From: Actinomycetes bacterium
GTDB taxonomy: Bacteria; Actinomycetota; Acidimicrobiia; Acidimicrobiales; JAMCQF01
Direction: 5' to 3'
DNA length: 36,593 bases
Assembly: GCA_021851885.1 (NCBI GenBank)
Contig: JAJZBS010000017.1
Span: 1 to 36,593, forward strand
Under the pieces are notes generated by a model that saw only the letters and a program-made list of their open reading frames with translations, was not told the DNA's origin and searched no databases. Position numbers and translations under genes: made by a program. Shown here one piece after another: positions 22,350 through 30,495 of this stretch. Positions within the stretch are counted from its first letter, which is position 1. Each line of letters starts with the position of its first letter.

Positions 22350-24376
22350 CCGCGCGACGACGAGCAACGTCCGTTGTCTCCGTCGCGGCGGCCGCCGCCG
22401 CGTCGCTTGTCGTCGTCACAGTCGTGCTCGTCACCTCGCCACGACCCGCGTACCCCTATCCGTACGGCACGGTGACCCTCGTCGGCCACGGCTGGGGTCA
22501 CGGCCGGGGTATGGGGCAGTGGGGGGCTTTGGGCTATGCGCTGGCCGGGACGGGCTACGAGGCGATCCTGTCCCATTACTACGGTGGGACATCGCCGGGC
22601 ACGGCGTCGGACCCCCCCATCCGGGTCGTGCTGCAGGAGGTGGACAACGAGAACTTCGCGGTGACCTCTGCGGCAGCTTTTAGCGTCGCCGGGATCGCCT
22701 TCGCCGGCGGGACCGCTGCGCGCTTCGTCTATCTCGGGACGCCCGGCCAGTGGGCGGTCGACCAGGGGGCGTCGTGTACGCCGGGATCGGGGGCGGCGAG
22801 CGGCTGGACCCAGGTCGCGACAGCCACCGATCCGACAGCGGTCCCCGCGGACGAGAGCCCCTCGGCGACGGAGGCCGACGTACTGCAGCTGTGCTTGCCC
22901 GGCGGCAACAAGTGGTTGCGCGGCACCATTCAGGCCTACGACGACAATGGGCAGCCGCGCGCCGTCAACACGCTCCCGCTCGAGCTCTACTTGCAAGGAG
23001 TCGTCCCGGCGGAATCGCCCGCCTACTGGGGTCAGCTCGGCACCTCCGGCCCCCAGGGCCAGGCGTGGGGCTTCCAGGAGCTCGAGGCCCAGGCGGTCGC
23101 CGCTCGCTCCTACGCCGTCAGCGGGATGGGCCAGTACGGCTATGCGGACATCTGCGACGAGGTATGCCAGGCCTACGGGGGCCTCGGCGCCGAGAGCCCT
23201 CTTGCGGACTTGGCTATCCACGATACGGCCGGCCAAGTGCGTGTCTTCGCCAGCGGATCCGTTGCGCGCACCGAGTACTCGGCATCCACGGGCGGTTTCA
23301 CCGCCGGCGGAACCTTTCCGGCCGTGCCCGATCTCGGCGACTCGGTCTGCGTCCCGGGCGCGTGCAACCCGAACCACATCTGGCGCGTGCAGATCGCGGT
23401 GGGAGCGATCGAGGCGGCCTATCCCCAGATCGGAACCCTGGACACCGTTACGGTGACCGGTCGGAACGGTTACGGAGACCTCGGCGGGCGCGTCGAGTCG
23501 ATGACCGTGCGCGGTTCGTCCGGCTCGGACACGGTGAGCGGAGCCCAGTTCGCCGCGACCTTCAACTTGCGCTCGAACTGGTTCTCGGTGACGTCGGAGC
23601 CGTCCGGCGGCGTCGGGGGGTACTGGGTGGTGGACGCCCAGGGCAACGTCGAGGCCTTCGGCGACGCGCGCTCCTTCGGATCTCTCGCCGGGGCGCGACT
23701 GTCCTCGGCGATCGTCGGGATCGTGGCCACCCCGGACGGCGGTGGCTACTGGCTGGTCGCAGCAGACGGCTCCGTCGACGCTTTCGGGGACGCCGGCTCC
23801 TTCGGATCTCTCGCCGGGGCACGACTGTCCTCGGCGATCGTCGCCATGGCGGCCACCCCGGACGGCGGTGGCTACTGGCTGGTCGCCGCAGACGGCTCCG
23901 TCTACGCCTTCGGCGACGCTCGCTTTGCAGGATCTCTCCCGAGACGCGGCGTGCAAAGTGGAAGCGTCGTCGGCATCGCGGCCGGCCCAAGCGACGCCGG
24001 CTATCTCATAGCGACGTCGGGGGGATCGGTCTACGCCTTCGGCGACGCTCGCTCCTTCGGCTCGCTAGCCGCGGCCGCGAGCTCCCCTGTGATCGTATGT
24101 GTCGCTGCGGCGCCGAACGAGCGCGGCTACTGGTTGCTCGCCGCCGACGGCACGGTCTACTCCTTCGGCGCCGTGCCCAACGTGGGAGGTTTTTCCCGCG
24201 CCGGCCTCGTGGCATCGGCACGGGCGCTGGTCCCGACGCGGACCGGCCTCGGGTACCTGGTCCTGAGCGCGGTGGGATCTGTCGAGGACTTCGGGGACGC
24301 ACCCCAGTTCGGTGACCCGACGATGGACCCCACCGCCGTCTCCGGCACGATCGTCGGGATCGCCACGAGCCCGTGA
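22346..24376 (+). CDS. SpoIID/LytB-domain secreted protein with C-terminal propeller-like repeats
   Basis: A 676-residue protein. The signal peptide is RRRATSVVSVAAAAAASLVV followed by more hydrophobic sequence. A SpoIID/LytB domain occupies ~40-410 (GHGWGHGRGMGQWGALGYA, then LELYLQGVVPAESPAYW with the likely catalytic Glu, and AVAARSYAVSG). SpoIID is a peptidoglycan lytic transglycosylase. From ~430 to the end come 5-6 repeats of about 46 residues centred on GGGYWLVAADGSVYAFGDA, which should form a propeller or wall-binding region. The GTG start at 22346 overlaps the wzt stop (GTGA), so it is probably cotranscribed with the exporter. Role by inference: opening the wall for, or anchoring, the exported polymer. 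Confidence 0.85.
   Translation: MTARRRATSVVSVAAAAAASLVVVTVVLVTSPRPAYPYPYGTVTLVGHGWGHGRGMGQWGALGYALAGTGYEAILSHYYGGTSPGTASDPPIRVVLQEVDNENFAVTSAAAFSVAGIAFAGGTAARFVYLGTPGQWAVDQGASCTPGSGAASGWTQVATATDPTAVPADESPSATEADVLQLCLPGGNKWLRGTIQAYDDNGQPRAVNTLPLELYLQGVVPAESPAYWGQLGTSGPQGQAWGFQELEAQAVAARSYAVSGMGQYGYADICDEVCQAYGGLGAESPLADLAIHDTAGQVRVFASGSVARTEYSASTGGFTAGGTFPAVPDLGDSVCVPGACNPNHIWRVQIAVGAIEAAYPQIGTLDTVTVTGRNGYGDLGGRVESMTVRGSSGSDTVSGAQFAATFNLRSNWFSVTSEPSGGVGGYWVVDAQGNVEAFGDARSFGSLAGARLSSAIVGIVATPDGGGYWLVAADGSVDAFGDAGSFGSLAGARLSSAIVAMAATPDGGGYWLVAADGSVYAFGDARFAGSLPRRGVQSGSVVGIAAGPSDAGYLIATSGGSVYAFGDARSFGSLAAAASSPVIVCVAAAPNERGYWLLAADGTVYSFGAVPNVGGFSRAGLVASARALVPTRTGLGYLVLSAVGSVEDFGDAPQFGDPTMDPTAVSGTIVGIATSP
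23640..24140 (+). repeat. Coding repeats, GYWLV...FGDA type
   Basis: Strings such as TCCTTCGGATCTCTCGCCGGGGC and ACGGCGGTGGCTACTGGCTG recur with a period near 138 bp. The clearest pair lies at ~23670 and ~23808. The copies are close at DNA level, which suggests recent unit duplication. Confidence 0.75.
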
Positions 24377-24408
24377 GGCCCGCAATCCTGTCTTCGGCCC
24401 TGATCCGC

Positions 24409-24414
24409 TATAAA
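24409..24414 (+). promoter_or_regulatory. -10 box TATAAA of leaderless lipoprotein gene
   Basis: TATAAA lies 6 nt before the ATG at 24421. The GGGAG next to the ATG is too close to serve as a Shine-Dalgarno sequence. Confidence 0.45.
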
Positions 24415-24420
24415 TGGGAG

Positions 24421-25158
24421 ATGCGTAAATGGGGGATTGTGCCTGTCGTCATCGCGTCTGCCGTTCTCGCGGCGTGTGGATCGAGCCCCGCAAGATCCGC
24501 CTCCAATACCACGCAACCAACGACGATTGGGCCCACGAAGGCCGTGCCGGGGGGAATCGGGTCGTCCACGCAGCCCCCGCCGATCGTCACCAAAGTCACC
24601 GGCGTGTACCACCAGTCCTGCGATGCGTTCGTCTCGTCTCTCTACGCGCTGTTGGGCCATTCCGGGACGTCGGTCCCGGGGTCCGCCGGCGCGGGGAGCC
24701 CAAGCGTGTTCAGTGCGAGTGCCAACTTTCTCGGCCAGTACAGGACGGCGAGCAACGACGTGTTTGACAATGCCACCGGGGCTGCAAGCCCCACAGATCT
24801 CGCGGATGAGCTTGTCTCGCTCCCGGCCAAGTCCAAGAACGTCAAGGGAATTCTCCTTGCCGAGTGCAACATCGGCATCGTCGGAGCGACCTTGCAGGCC
24901 GCTGCCCTGGTCTCCAGCTTGGGCAGCATCGCCTCTTCGTCGATCCCGGGAATGGGGTCCGGGACGCTCCCGGCCGGAAAGACGACCGTCACCTATCACG
25001 TTGGCGACGCGTATCGGATCGAAGTGACAACCAAGAGCGCTTCATCGTCGTCGGCGCCGTCGACAGAATCGCCGACCCCCGAGATCATCGAAGCGGTCAA
25101 GTACAAGGGGCGGTACTACTTCACGTCTGACTCCGTCACCATCATCCCCGGGCTCTAG
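24421..25158 (+). CDS. Putative secreted lipoprotein, unknown function
   Basis: A 245-residue protein. The signal peptide MRKWGIVPVVIASAVLAACG carries a lipobox (AVLAAC), so Cys19 should be lipid-modified and the protein held at the outer face of the membrane. A Ser/Thr/Pro-rich linker follows, then a moderately hydrophobic body (SLYALLGHSG..., LADELVSLPAKSKNVKGIL). A beta-rich end (VTYHVGDAYRIEVTTKSASS, KYKGRYYFTSDSVTIIPGL) closes it. I recognise no family. The start at 24421 rather than 24373 gives the signal peptide and suits the -10 box. Its 3' end overlaps the long readthrough tail of the convergent HAD gene by 117 bp. Confidence 0.72.
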   Translation: MRKWGIVPVVIASAVLAACGSSPARSASNTTQPTTIGPTKAVPGGIGSSTQPPPIVTKVTGVYHQSCDAFVSSLYALLGHSGTSVPGSAGAGSPSVFSASANFLGQYRTASNDVFDNATGAASPTDLADELVSLPAKSKNVKGILLAECNIGIVGATLQAAALVSSLGSIASSSIPGMGSGTLPAGKTTVTYHVGDAYRIEVTTKSASSSSAPSTESPTPEIIEAVKYKGRYYFTSDSVTIIPGL

Positions 25159-25956
25159 GACGGCCGAACGCAACAGTTGAGCCCTGTCGGCTCCTCGATT
25201 CGGGGGACCGGTGGGGTGGGTGGGGCGGGCACAGAGACCCGTTCGGTGGAGTGGGGACCGATCGTCGAGTTCGCCGCCGCCCAGCACCGTCCGCATGGTC
25301 ACGGGGAACTGGCGGCCGAGCTTTCCGATGCGGCCTAGACGTCCGACGTTGACCGGGACGTCGGCCATTGCGAGCAGGTCGCGATCCCCGGCGCTGTTGC
25401 CGTAGGCCCAGAGCCGGGCCTTGCCGGCGAGGCCGCGCTCGTCCAGCCATGCCGTCAGGCGCCGGGCCTTCTCCGAGCCCCTGCAGTTGTCCCCGTCCAT
25501 CGCTCCTGTCAACCGCCCGTCGGAGGCGACGGCGAGGCGGGTCGCGATCACCCCGTCTGTCCCGAGATGGCGCGCGGCGGGCACGAGGTAGATCTCCGGG
25601 GAAGCCGAGACGATGACCGTGTGGTGCCCTTGGGCGCGATGCCACTCCAGGCGGGCGACGATCTCGGGGCGGTGCCTCTTGGCGAGGAGGTGCGCGGCGA
25701 AGCGCTCGCCCGCCGATGCCAGCTCCGCAGAGTCCCGGCCGGCAAGCATGGCCCGGAACACGGTCGCCTTTGCTTCGTCGGCCGCGGTCCCTCCGGCGAT
25801 CGCCGACCAGGCGAGCCCACGGAACTGTCGCACCAGGGTCGACAGCGTGCTCTTGGTCCCGCACACCTCGTGCAGGAACCTCCACAGGCTGTCTCCCGTC
25901 GTCAACGTCCCGTCGAAGTCGAACGCAGCAACCGCGGGAGTGTCCTCTGCGCTCAT
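25042..25956 (-). CDS. HAD-IB family phosphatase, candidate DPPR phosphatase
   Basis: A HAD hydrolase. Motif I is AAFDFDGTLTTGDSLWRF (nucleophile and acid/base Asp), motif II is TVIVSASPEIYLVP, Lys lies in GSEKARRLTAW, and motif IV is YGNSAGDRDLLAMAD. The core ends near residue 230; the remaining ~75 residues are Arg/Pro-rich and lie opposite the lipoprotein gene, so they may be unselected readthrough. The ATG at 25956 overlaps the dprE2 stop by 4 bp, placing it last in ubiA-dprE1-dprE2-HAD. The decaprenylphosphoryl-arabinose route needs a phosphatase to convert decaprenylphosphoryl-5-phosphoribose to decaprenylphosphoryl-ribose. This gene is the natural candidate, by context only. Confidence 0.82.
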   Translation of the reverse strand: MSAEDTPAVAAFDFDGTLTTGDSLWRFLHEVCGTKSTLSTLVRQFRGLAWSAIAGGTAADEAKATVFRAMLAGRDSAELASAGERFAAHLLAKRHRPEIVARLEWHRAQGHHTVIVSASPEIYLVPAARHLGTDGVIATRLAVASDGRLTGAMDGDNCRGSEKARRLTAWLDERGLAGKARLWAYGNSAGDRDLLAMADVPVNVGRLGRIGKLGRQFPVTMRTVLGGGELDDRSPLHRTGLCARPTHPTGPPNRGADRAQLLRSAVLEPGDDGDGVRREVVPPLVLDRFDDLGGRRFCRRRRRR

Positions 25957-26717
25957 CCGGGCAGCTTGCGGAAGACGGGGGTCGGCAGATGGCGGAGGAC
26001 CGCCATGATCCACCGCAAGTGCGCGGGAACCCAGACCGTCCCGGCGTTCCTGCCGAGCGCCCGCACGATGGCGACGGCGACGTCGTCGGCGCTCGCCGTG
26101 AAGGGCTTCGGCGGAGGCTGCATGCCGTCGGTCATCCGTGTCTTGACGAAGCCCGGGCGGACGACGGTGAGGCGGACGCCGCTCCCCGCGAGCGACGCAG
26201 CCAAGCCTTGGCAGAAGCCGTCGAGACCGGATTTCGCCGAGCCGTAGATGAAGTTGGACCTCCGGACGCGCTCACCGGCGACCGAGGACAGGACGACCAG
26301 GCGCCCGTGGCCCTGGGCGCGCATGCGCGCCGCAATCGCAAGGAGTGTGGCGGCGGGTCCGGTGAAGTTGGTGGAGATCACCTGCGCCGCGGCGATGGGA
26401 TCGTGCTCGTCGGCCTGTTGGTCCCCGAGCATGCCGGTGGCGACGAGGACGAGGTCGATGTCCCCCCCGGCGAAGGACTTCTCGACGAAGGCGTCGAGCG
26501 GTGCGATATTCGTCGCGTCGAAGGCGACGGTGTCGACCGCCGGGCATCCGAGGGCCCGCAGCTCGGCTGCCGCTTCGTCAAGCCTGCCGGCGTGCGGCCC
26601 GGCGAGTACCGCCCGTTCGCAGCGGCTTGCGACGAGCAGGCGCATGGTTGCCCTGGCGATGTCGGAAGACCCACCGAGGACGAGGACCGATTGAGGTTGA
26701 CCGAGAGCGTCCTTCAC
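25953..26717 (-). CDS. dprE2: Decaprenylphosphoryl-2-keto-ribose reductase (DprE2-like SDR)
   Basis: A 254-residue SDR. The cofactor motif is [13 protein letters not shown] (GGSSDIA in place of TGxxxGIG, as in DprE2). [15 protein letters not shown] lies at the NNAG position, Ser is in [10 protein letters not shown], and the catalytic pair is in [13 protein letters not shown]. The later [13 protein letters not shown] segment is also typical. With DprE1 it epimerises the 2'-hydroxyl of decaprenylphosphoryl-ribose to give the arabinose donor. The start is GTG 26717, overlapping the dprE1 stop by 4 bp, which gives a translationally coupled pair as in mycobacteria. Function is inferred from sequence and the adjacent DprE1. 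Confidence 0.87.
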   Translation of the reverse strand: MKDALGQPQSVLVLGGSSDIARATMRLLVASRCERAVLAGPHAGRLDEAAAELRALGCPAVDTVAFDATNIAPLDAFVEKSFAGGDIDLVLVATGMLGDQQADEHDPIAAAQVISTNFTGPAATLLAIAARMRAQGHGRLVVLSSVAGERVRRSNFIYGSAKSGLDGFCQGLAASLAGSGVRLTVVRPGFVKTRMTDGMQPPPKPFTASADDVAVAIVRALGRNAGTVWVPAHLRWIMAVLRHLPTPVFRKLPG

Positions 26718-28192
26718 GGGTGTGCCAGCGTAGCGGTCCCGGCGTCCCGGAGCGGTGGCACGATCCCGAGCCGCACGGCCATGTCGGAGCGGAGCAGCCC
26801 GTCGGGGTCGATCCTCCGCCGCAGCTTGGCGACGTCGTCGATGCGGGGGTACATCGCGCGCAGGGTCCCGGGACGGACGCGCGCGTCCTTGGCGAGGTAG
26901 AGCCGCCCTCCGACTTCGACGACGCGCTCGTCGAGGTCGTCGAGCAGGGCCGGCAAAGCGGGATCCCCGACGGGGATGTCCAGGGCGAGCGTCCATCCCG
27001 GCATGGGGAACGAGAGGGGCCCCGGGCTGGCCTGGCCGAAGCGTTTGAGGACTGCGAGGAACGAGGCGGTTCCACTCGCTGCGAGGCTCTTGACCATGGA
27101 GCGCAACGTCTCCTCGGCGCCGAAGGGGACGACCGACTGGTATTGGATGAAGCCGGGGCTGCCGTAGAGGCGGTTCCATCCGTCGACGCCGTCGAGCGGG
27201 TGGAAGAACGAGGCGATCGACTCGATATTGCCCACCTCGTGACGGGGGGCTTTGCGATACCAGAACTCGTTGAAGGCGCGCACGGTGAGGGGATTGAGCA
27301 GGTGCGGCGGAGCGACACGAGGAGCGCTGAGGCGGACCCGCGGCGAGAACGCCAAAGGGTCCTGGTCGGGGCGGACGTCGCCAAGTTGTGCGTGGTCGCC
27401 GCGGGTGAGGACGGCCCGGCCCATATGGCGTCCCCGCGCTTGGCAGTCGATCCACGCGACGGAGTAGCGGTAGCGATGATCGCCCTCTTCCATCTTGACG
27501 ATGAGCTCGTCGAGGTCGCGTGCACGTTCGGTGTCCACGAGCATCGAGGCCGTCTCCACGGCGATGAGCGTGATCGTCGCGTCGAGGACGACACCGGTCA
27601 GCCCCATGCCCCCTGCTGTCGCCCAGAACAGCTCCGGGTCCCCTTCGGGCGTGACCGTGCGCACACCCGAAGGCGTCGCCAGCGTGAACGAGCGGACATG
27701 GCGCGCGAAGCTGCCGTCGACGTGGTGGTTCTTGCCGTGGATGTCGGCGGCGATCGCGCCGCCGACCGTGACGTGCCTGGTCCCCGGTGTCACCGGGACG
27801 AACCAACCTTTGGGCAGCAGCTCGCGCATCAGGTCCTCGAGGCTTGTCCCCGCCCGGACGCGGACCGTGCCCTCGGCGAGGTCGGCATCGAGGATGCCGT
27901 GCATCGCCCGCATGTCGAGGACGGTCCCTCCCGCACACAGGGCCGCGTCGCCGTAGCTGCGCCCGAGCCCACGCGCGATGACGCCGCGTGGCCCGGGGGA
28001 GCGCAGGGCCGCTTCGACCTCCTCGGGCCGGCTGCACGAAAGGACCGATGCGACGCTGTGGTTGGTGCGGCCCCAGCCGGACAGCTCCGTGACGACCGCC
28101 GCTCCGAGCGCGTCCGTTTCGCCGTGTGCCGGTCGCGCGGGTAGCACCGGGACCGCAGGGGGGCCGGCGCGGTCTGCGGCCGGAGGCGTCAC
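26714..28192 (-). CDS. dprE1: Decaprenylphosphoryl-ribose 2'-oxidase (DprE1-like)
   Basis: A 492-residue FAD enzyme. Blocks match mycobacterial DprE1: [51 protein letters not shown] with KNHH (residues ~137-157), [58 protein letters not shown] and LYLAKDAR (Lys435). It oxidises decaprenylphosphoryl-ribose to the 2-keto form. Residue 403, which aligns with the benzothiazinone-targeted Cys387 of M. tuberculosis, is Ala. The start is GTG 28192, overlapping the ubiA stop by 4 bp. The first ~25 residues are a poorly conserved Pro/Ala-rich extension. The call is firm on family; the cellular role rests on the operon. Confidence 0.9.
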   Translation of the reverse strand: MTPPAADRAGPPAVPVLPARPAHGETDALGAAVVTELSGWGRTNHSVASVLSCSRPEEVEAALRSPGPRGVIARGLGRSYGDAALCAGGTVLDMRAMHGILDADLAEGTVRVRAGTSLEDLMRELLPKGWFVPVTPGTRHVTVGGAIAADIHGKNHHVDGSFARHVRSFTLATPSGVRTVTPEGDPELFWATAGGMGLTGVVLDATITLIAVETASMLVDTERARDLDELIVKMEEGDHRYRYSVAWIDCQARGRHMGRAVLTRGDHAQLGDVRPDQDPLAFSPRVRLSAPRVAPPHLLNPLTVRAFNEFWYRKAPRHEVGNIESIASFFHPLDGVDGWNRLYGSPGFIQYQSVVPFGAEETLRSMVKSLAASGTASFLAVLKRFGQASPGPLSFPMPGWTLALDIPVGDPALPALLDDLDERVVEVGGRLYLAKDARVRPGTLRAMYPRIDDVAKLRRRIDPDGLLRSDMAVRLGIVPPLRDAGTATLAHP

Positions 28193-29130
28193 GCGTAAAC
28201 GCCGATTGCGAACAGGCAGACCCAGATGGCGGCGACGGCCTGGAGGCGCCGATCCGTCAGGGCGATCTCCTCCGGCGCACCGCCGTCGCCGGCATCGAGG
28301 TGCAAAGCGTAGAGGAGGAGGGCGAGGACGAACGGCACGATCGACAGCTGGAACCAGATCGCCCGGTGCTGGCGGGCGAGTGCCACCTTCTCGAAGGCCC
28401 AGAGGCAGTAGGCGGTCAGCGTCGCTCCGGCGGCAACCGTCCGGACGAAGACGAGGAAGGAGTGCGAGTACGCGCCAAGGGTTGCCCGGTGCTGGGCGCG
28501 CAGCTCACCAAGCTGGATGTACTCCGCCGAGCGCTTGCCCGTGACGAGGAAGAGCGAACCGAAGGACGCGACGATGAGGAACCAGTTCGACAGGGGGACG
28601 CCGACGGCCAGGCCGCCGCTGATCGCGCGCAGGATGAACCCGGACGCCACGCAGAACAGGTCGATGACCGGCTCGTGCTTGAGGCGGACGCTGTAGGAGA
28701 TGGTGATGGCGCAGTAGATGGCGAGCACGCCCGCCAGCTGGCCACCGGCGAGCAGGAAGGCGAGGCCGATGCCGCCTGCCATCGCGACGGGGCCGACCGA
28801 TATCGCGAGCGGGATGGGGACGGAGCCGCTGGCGATCGGGCGGTGGCGCTTGAGGGGGTGCAGGCGATCAGCTTCGGCGTCGAGGACGTCGTTGACGAGG
28901 TACGTGCCGCTCGATACGAGACACCAGATGCCGAAGGTTGCCAGGACCCGCAACGCGTCGTGGACATTGCTGAGGACTCCCGCTGCACCGGGAGCTGCGA
29001 AGACGAGGATGTTCTTGATCCACTGGCGCGGACGCGCCGATCGCAGGAGCCCCAGTGCGACAGACCCTTGCGCGACCGGGGGCATCCCGCCGTTCTCCAG
29101 CGCCACGGGGTCCGCAACCACCGGAGCCAT
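28189..29130 (-). CDS. ubiA: Decaprenyl-phosphate phosphoribosyltransferase (UbiA-like)
   Basis: A 313-residue membrane prenyltransferase-fold protein with 8-9 hydrophobic helices. The two Asp-rich motifs are [20 protein letters not shown] (NDxxDxxxD) and the [20 protein letters not shown] region. The N-terminal segment [15 protein letters not shown] is typical of the phosphoribosyltransferase branch of UbiA (mycobacterial Rv3806c). It moves 5-phosphoribose from PRPP to decaprenyl phosphate. ATG 29130 is used, but the Met at 29085 ([12 protein letters not shown]) is closer to the conserved start. It heads a four-gene operon with dprE1, dprE2 and a phosphatase. The upstream 668 bp carry two strong hairpins. 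Confidence 0.88.
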   Translation of the reverse strand: MAPVVADPVALENGGMPPVAQGSVALGLLRSARPRQWIKNILVFAAPGAAGVLSNVHDALRVLATFGIWCLVSSGTYLVNDVLDAEADRLHPLKRHRPIASGSVPIPLAISVGPVAMAGGIGLAFLLAGGQLAGVLAIYCAITISYSVRLKHEPVIDLFCVASGFILRAISGGLAVGVPLSNWFLIVASFGSLFLVTGKRSAEYIQLGELRAQHRATLGAYSHSFLVFVRTVAAGATLTAYCLWAFEKVALARQHRAIWFQLSIVPFVLALLLYALHLDAGDGGAPEEIALTDRRLQAVAAIWVCLFAIGVYA

Positions 29131-29308
29131 GGTAGCGGCCCCGACCAGGACCGCTTGCCCGGCCCCTGGCGCCCGATGCCGAGCCCCCGGTCGTCCGGGG
29201 GAACGGGCGCGGGATCAGCCCACGCGCCCGTTCGACCCGCGGGCTCCATGGCGATCCCCAAAGGGCGGGCCGCTGCGCGACCGGCGACGGCGGCTCCAGA
29301 AACAGCGA

Positions 29309-29334
29309 GACGGCGGGGCCGAAGCCCCGCCGTC
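29309..29334 (-). terminator. Perfect hairpin, UUCG-type loop in the minus sense
   Basis: GACGGCGGGGC, loop CGAA, GCCCCGCCGTC: 11 bp with no mismatch. Read on the minus strand the loop is TTCG, a highly stable tetraloop, and a partly T-rich TCGCTGTTTCT follows. It could be a terminator for minus-strand transcription or a leader structure upstream of ubiA. Confidence 0.5.
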
Positions 29335-29388
29335 CTCACCGTTCAGGGCACTTCCCGGGGGGTAGGTCGATGGTGCCCTTGGCTGGTT

Positions 29389-29414
29389 GGCTCTCCGGTG
29401 GGCACCGGAGAGCC
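29389..29414. other. Perfect 11-bp inverted repeat with GGGC loop
   Basis: GGCTCTCCGGT, loop GGGC, ACCGGAGAGCC, with no T-tract on either side. It may be a terminator lacking a U-tract, an RNA element or a protein-binding palindrome. It lies 54 bp from the other perfect hairpin. Confidence 0.5.
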
Positions 29415-29590
29415 GGGTGCAGCAGGTTGTAATCTCTACTATCGACACGCAGAGCGCGAGTCTTGAGTAGAAATTTACGCTGTACGTGATCTTTCTGTCG
29501 CCAGGGCTGCGGTGCGCGCGTGCTCGGGCACTCAAAGTGGTGCCCGGCGGGCGGCGGCCCGGAGTGTCGCGAAAAATCTGACCAAACCTG

Positions 29591-29619
29591 TCGACATTTG
29601 CCTGCCGGCCGGGTAGCGT
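29591..29619 (+). promoter_or_regulatory. Promoter of the peroxiredoxin gene
   Basis: A -35 TCGACA (29591-29596), a 17-bp spacer and a -10 TAGCGT (29614-29619). The expected start near 29626 gives a leader of about 170 nt. The -35 lies in the palindrome TGTCGACA (29589-29596), and TCGACA recurs at 29634-29639, a possible operator. Confidence 0.5.
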
Positions 29620-29662
29620 CGTATCGACAAGCGCTGGCAGCGAACAATCTCTGGTGTTAGGT

Positions 29663-29711
29663 CCCGGCACCCGGCACCCGGCACCCGGCACCCGGCACCC
29701 GGCACCCGGCA
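29663..29711 (+). repeat. 7-bp tandem repeat, seven copies
   Basis: CCCGGCA is repeated seven times without error and is followed by CCCA. It lies inside the predicted untranslated leader of the peroxiredoxin mRNA, 88 bp before the start codon. Confidence 0.95.
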
Positions 29712-29798
29712 CCCACGGATGCCGGGGGCGCGGCATCGATGACGCAGCACTTTGCGAGACCAGACCAAGGCAACGAGCAATACAGGAGGGATCAATCC

Positions 29799-30434
29799 AT
29801 GGCACTGCAACTCGGTGACATCGCCCCCGACTTCACAGCGGAGTCGACCGAAGGGACGATCAAGTTCCACGAGTTCCTCGGGGACGGCTGGGGCCTGCTG
29901 TTCTCGCATCCGGCGGACTTCACGCCGGTGTGCACGACGGAGCTGGGTGAGGCGGCGCGCCTCAAGGGAGAGTTCGACAAGCGCAACACCAAGATCATCG
30001 GGGTGAGCGTCGACTCCGTGAGCTCGCACGAGGAGTGGAAGGACGACATCGCCGAGACGCAGGGGTACGCAATCAACTACCCGATCATCGGCGATCCGGA
30101 CCGCAGGGTCGCCGATTTGTACGGCATGATCCACCCGAAGTCACTGGAGAACCTGACGGTGCGGTCGGTGTTCTTCATCGGTCCCGACAAGAAGATCAAG
30201 GCAACCCTCACGTACCCGGCGAGCACGGGCCGGAACTTCGCGGAGCTCCTGCGTGTCCTGGACTCCCTGCAGCTCACCGCGGGCTACAGCGTGTCGACGC
30301 CCGTCAACTGGACCGACGGCGACGATGTCATCATCGGCACGGCGATCTCCGACGAGGAGGCGAAGAAGCGCTTCCCGAAGGGGTTCAAGACCGTGAAGCC
30401 CTATCTGCGGATCACCCCGCAGCCGGACAAGTAG
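29799..30434 (+). CDS. 1-Cys peroxiredoxin (Prx6 type)
   Basis: A 211-residue peroxidase. It begins MALQLGDIAPDFTAESTEGT, and the peroxidatic Cys lies in SHPADFTPVCTTELGEAARL. VSVDSVSSHEEWKDDI and the Prx6-specific C-terminal domain (VSTPVNWTDGDDVIIGTAIS, KRFPKGF) follow. No resolving Cys is seen, which places it in the 1-Cys group. It reduces H2O2 and organic peroxides in the cytoplasm. ATG 29799 is chosen over the in-frame ATG at 29739 because AGGAGGG lies ~8 nt upstream and homology begins there. It is preceded by a ~170-nt leader carrying a heptanucleotide repeat and by a clear promoter, so it is probably expressed alone. Confidence 0.94.
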   Translation: MALQLGDIAPDFTAESTEGTIKFHEFLGDGWGLLFSHPADFTPVCTTELGEAARLKGEFDKRNTKIIGVSVDSVSSHEEWKDDIAETQGYAINYPIIGDPDRRVADLYGMIHPKSLENLTVRSVFFIGPDKKIKATLTYPASTGRNFAELLRVLDSLQLTAGYSVSTPVNWTDGDDVIIGTAISDEEAKKRFPKGFKTVKPYLRITPQPDK

Positions 30435-30495
30435 GACGGGTCACCAGCGGCCGGCCGGACACCAGACAACGGGGTGCCGGTCGCACTTGTCGCCC

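Larger units (their letters stand above)
29131..29798. other. Long gene-free region with hairpins, repeat and promoter
   Basis: This 668-bp stretch lies between divergent ubiA and the peroxiredoxin gene. No frame has a start with ribosome-binding site and homology. It holds two perfect 11-bp-stem hairpins, a sigma-type promoter at 29591-29619 and a 7-bp tandem repeat, each listed separately. Around 29440-29480 the DNA is locally AT-richer (TAATCTCTACTATCGACACG and AGTAGAAATTTACG), which may mark another promoter. Confidence 0.5.

Noticed and set aside
26501-28144. A 547-codon plus-strand frame opposite dprE1/dprE2
   Set aside because: No family motifs, whereas the minus strand matches DprE1 and DprE2 along their length.
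28193-28544. Plus-strand frames near the ubiA/dprE1 junction
   Set aside because: Arg/Gly-rich shadow frames of the two overlapping minus-strand genes.
29663-29711. Heptamer array considered as CRISPR
   Set aside because: The units are contiguous with no spacers and are far too short, and no cas gene is nearby.
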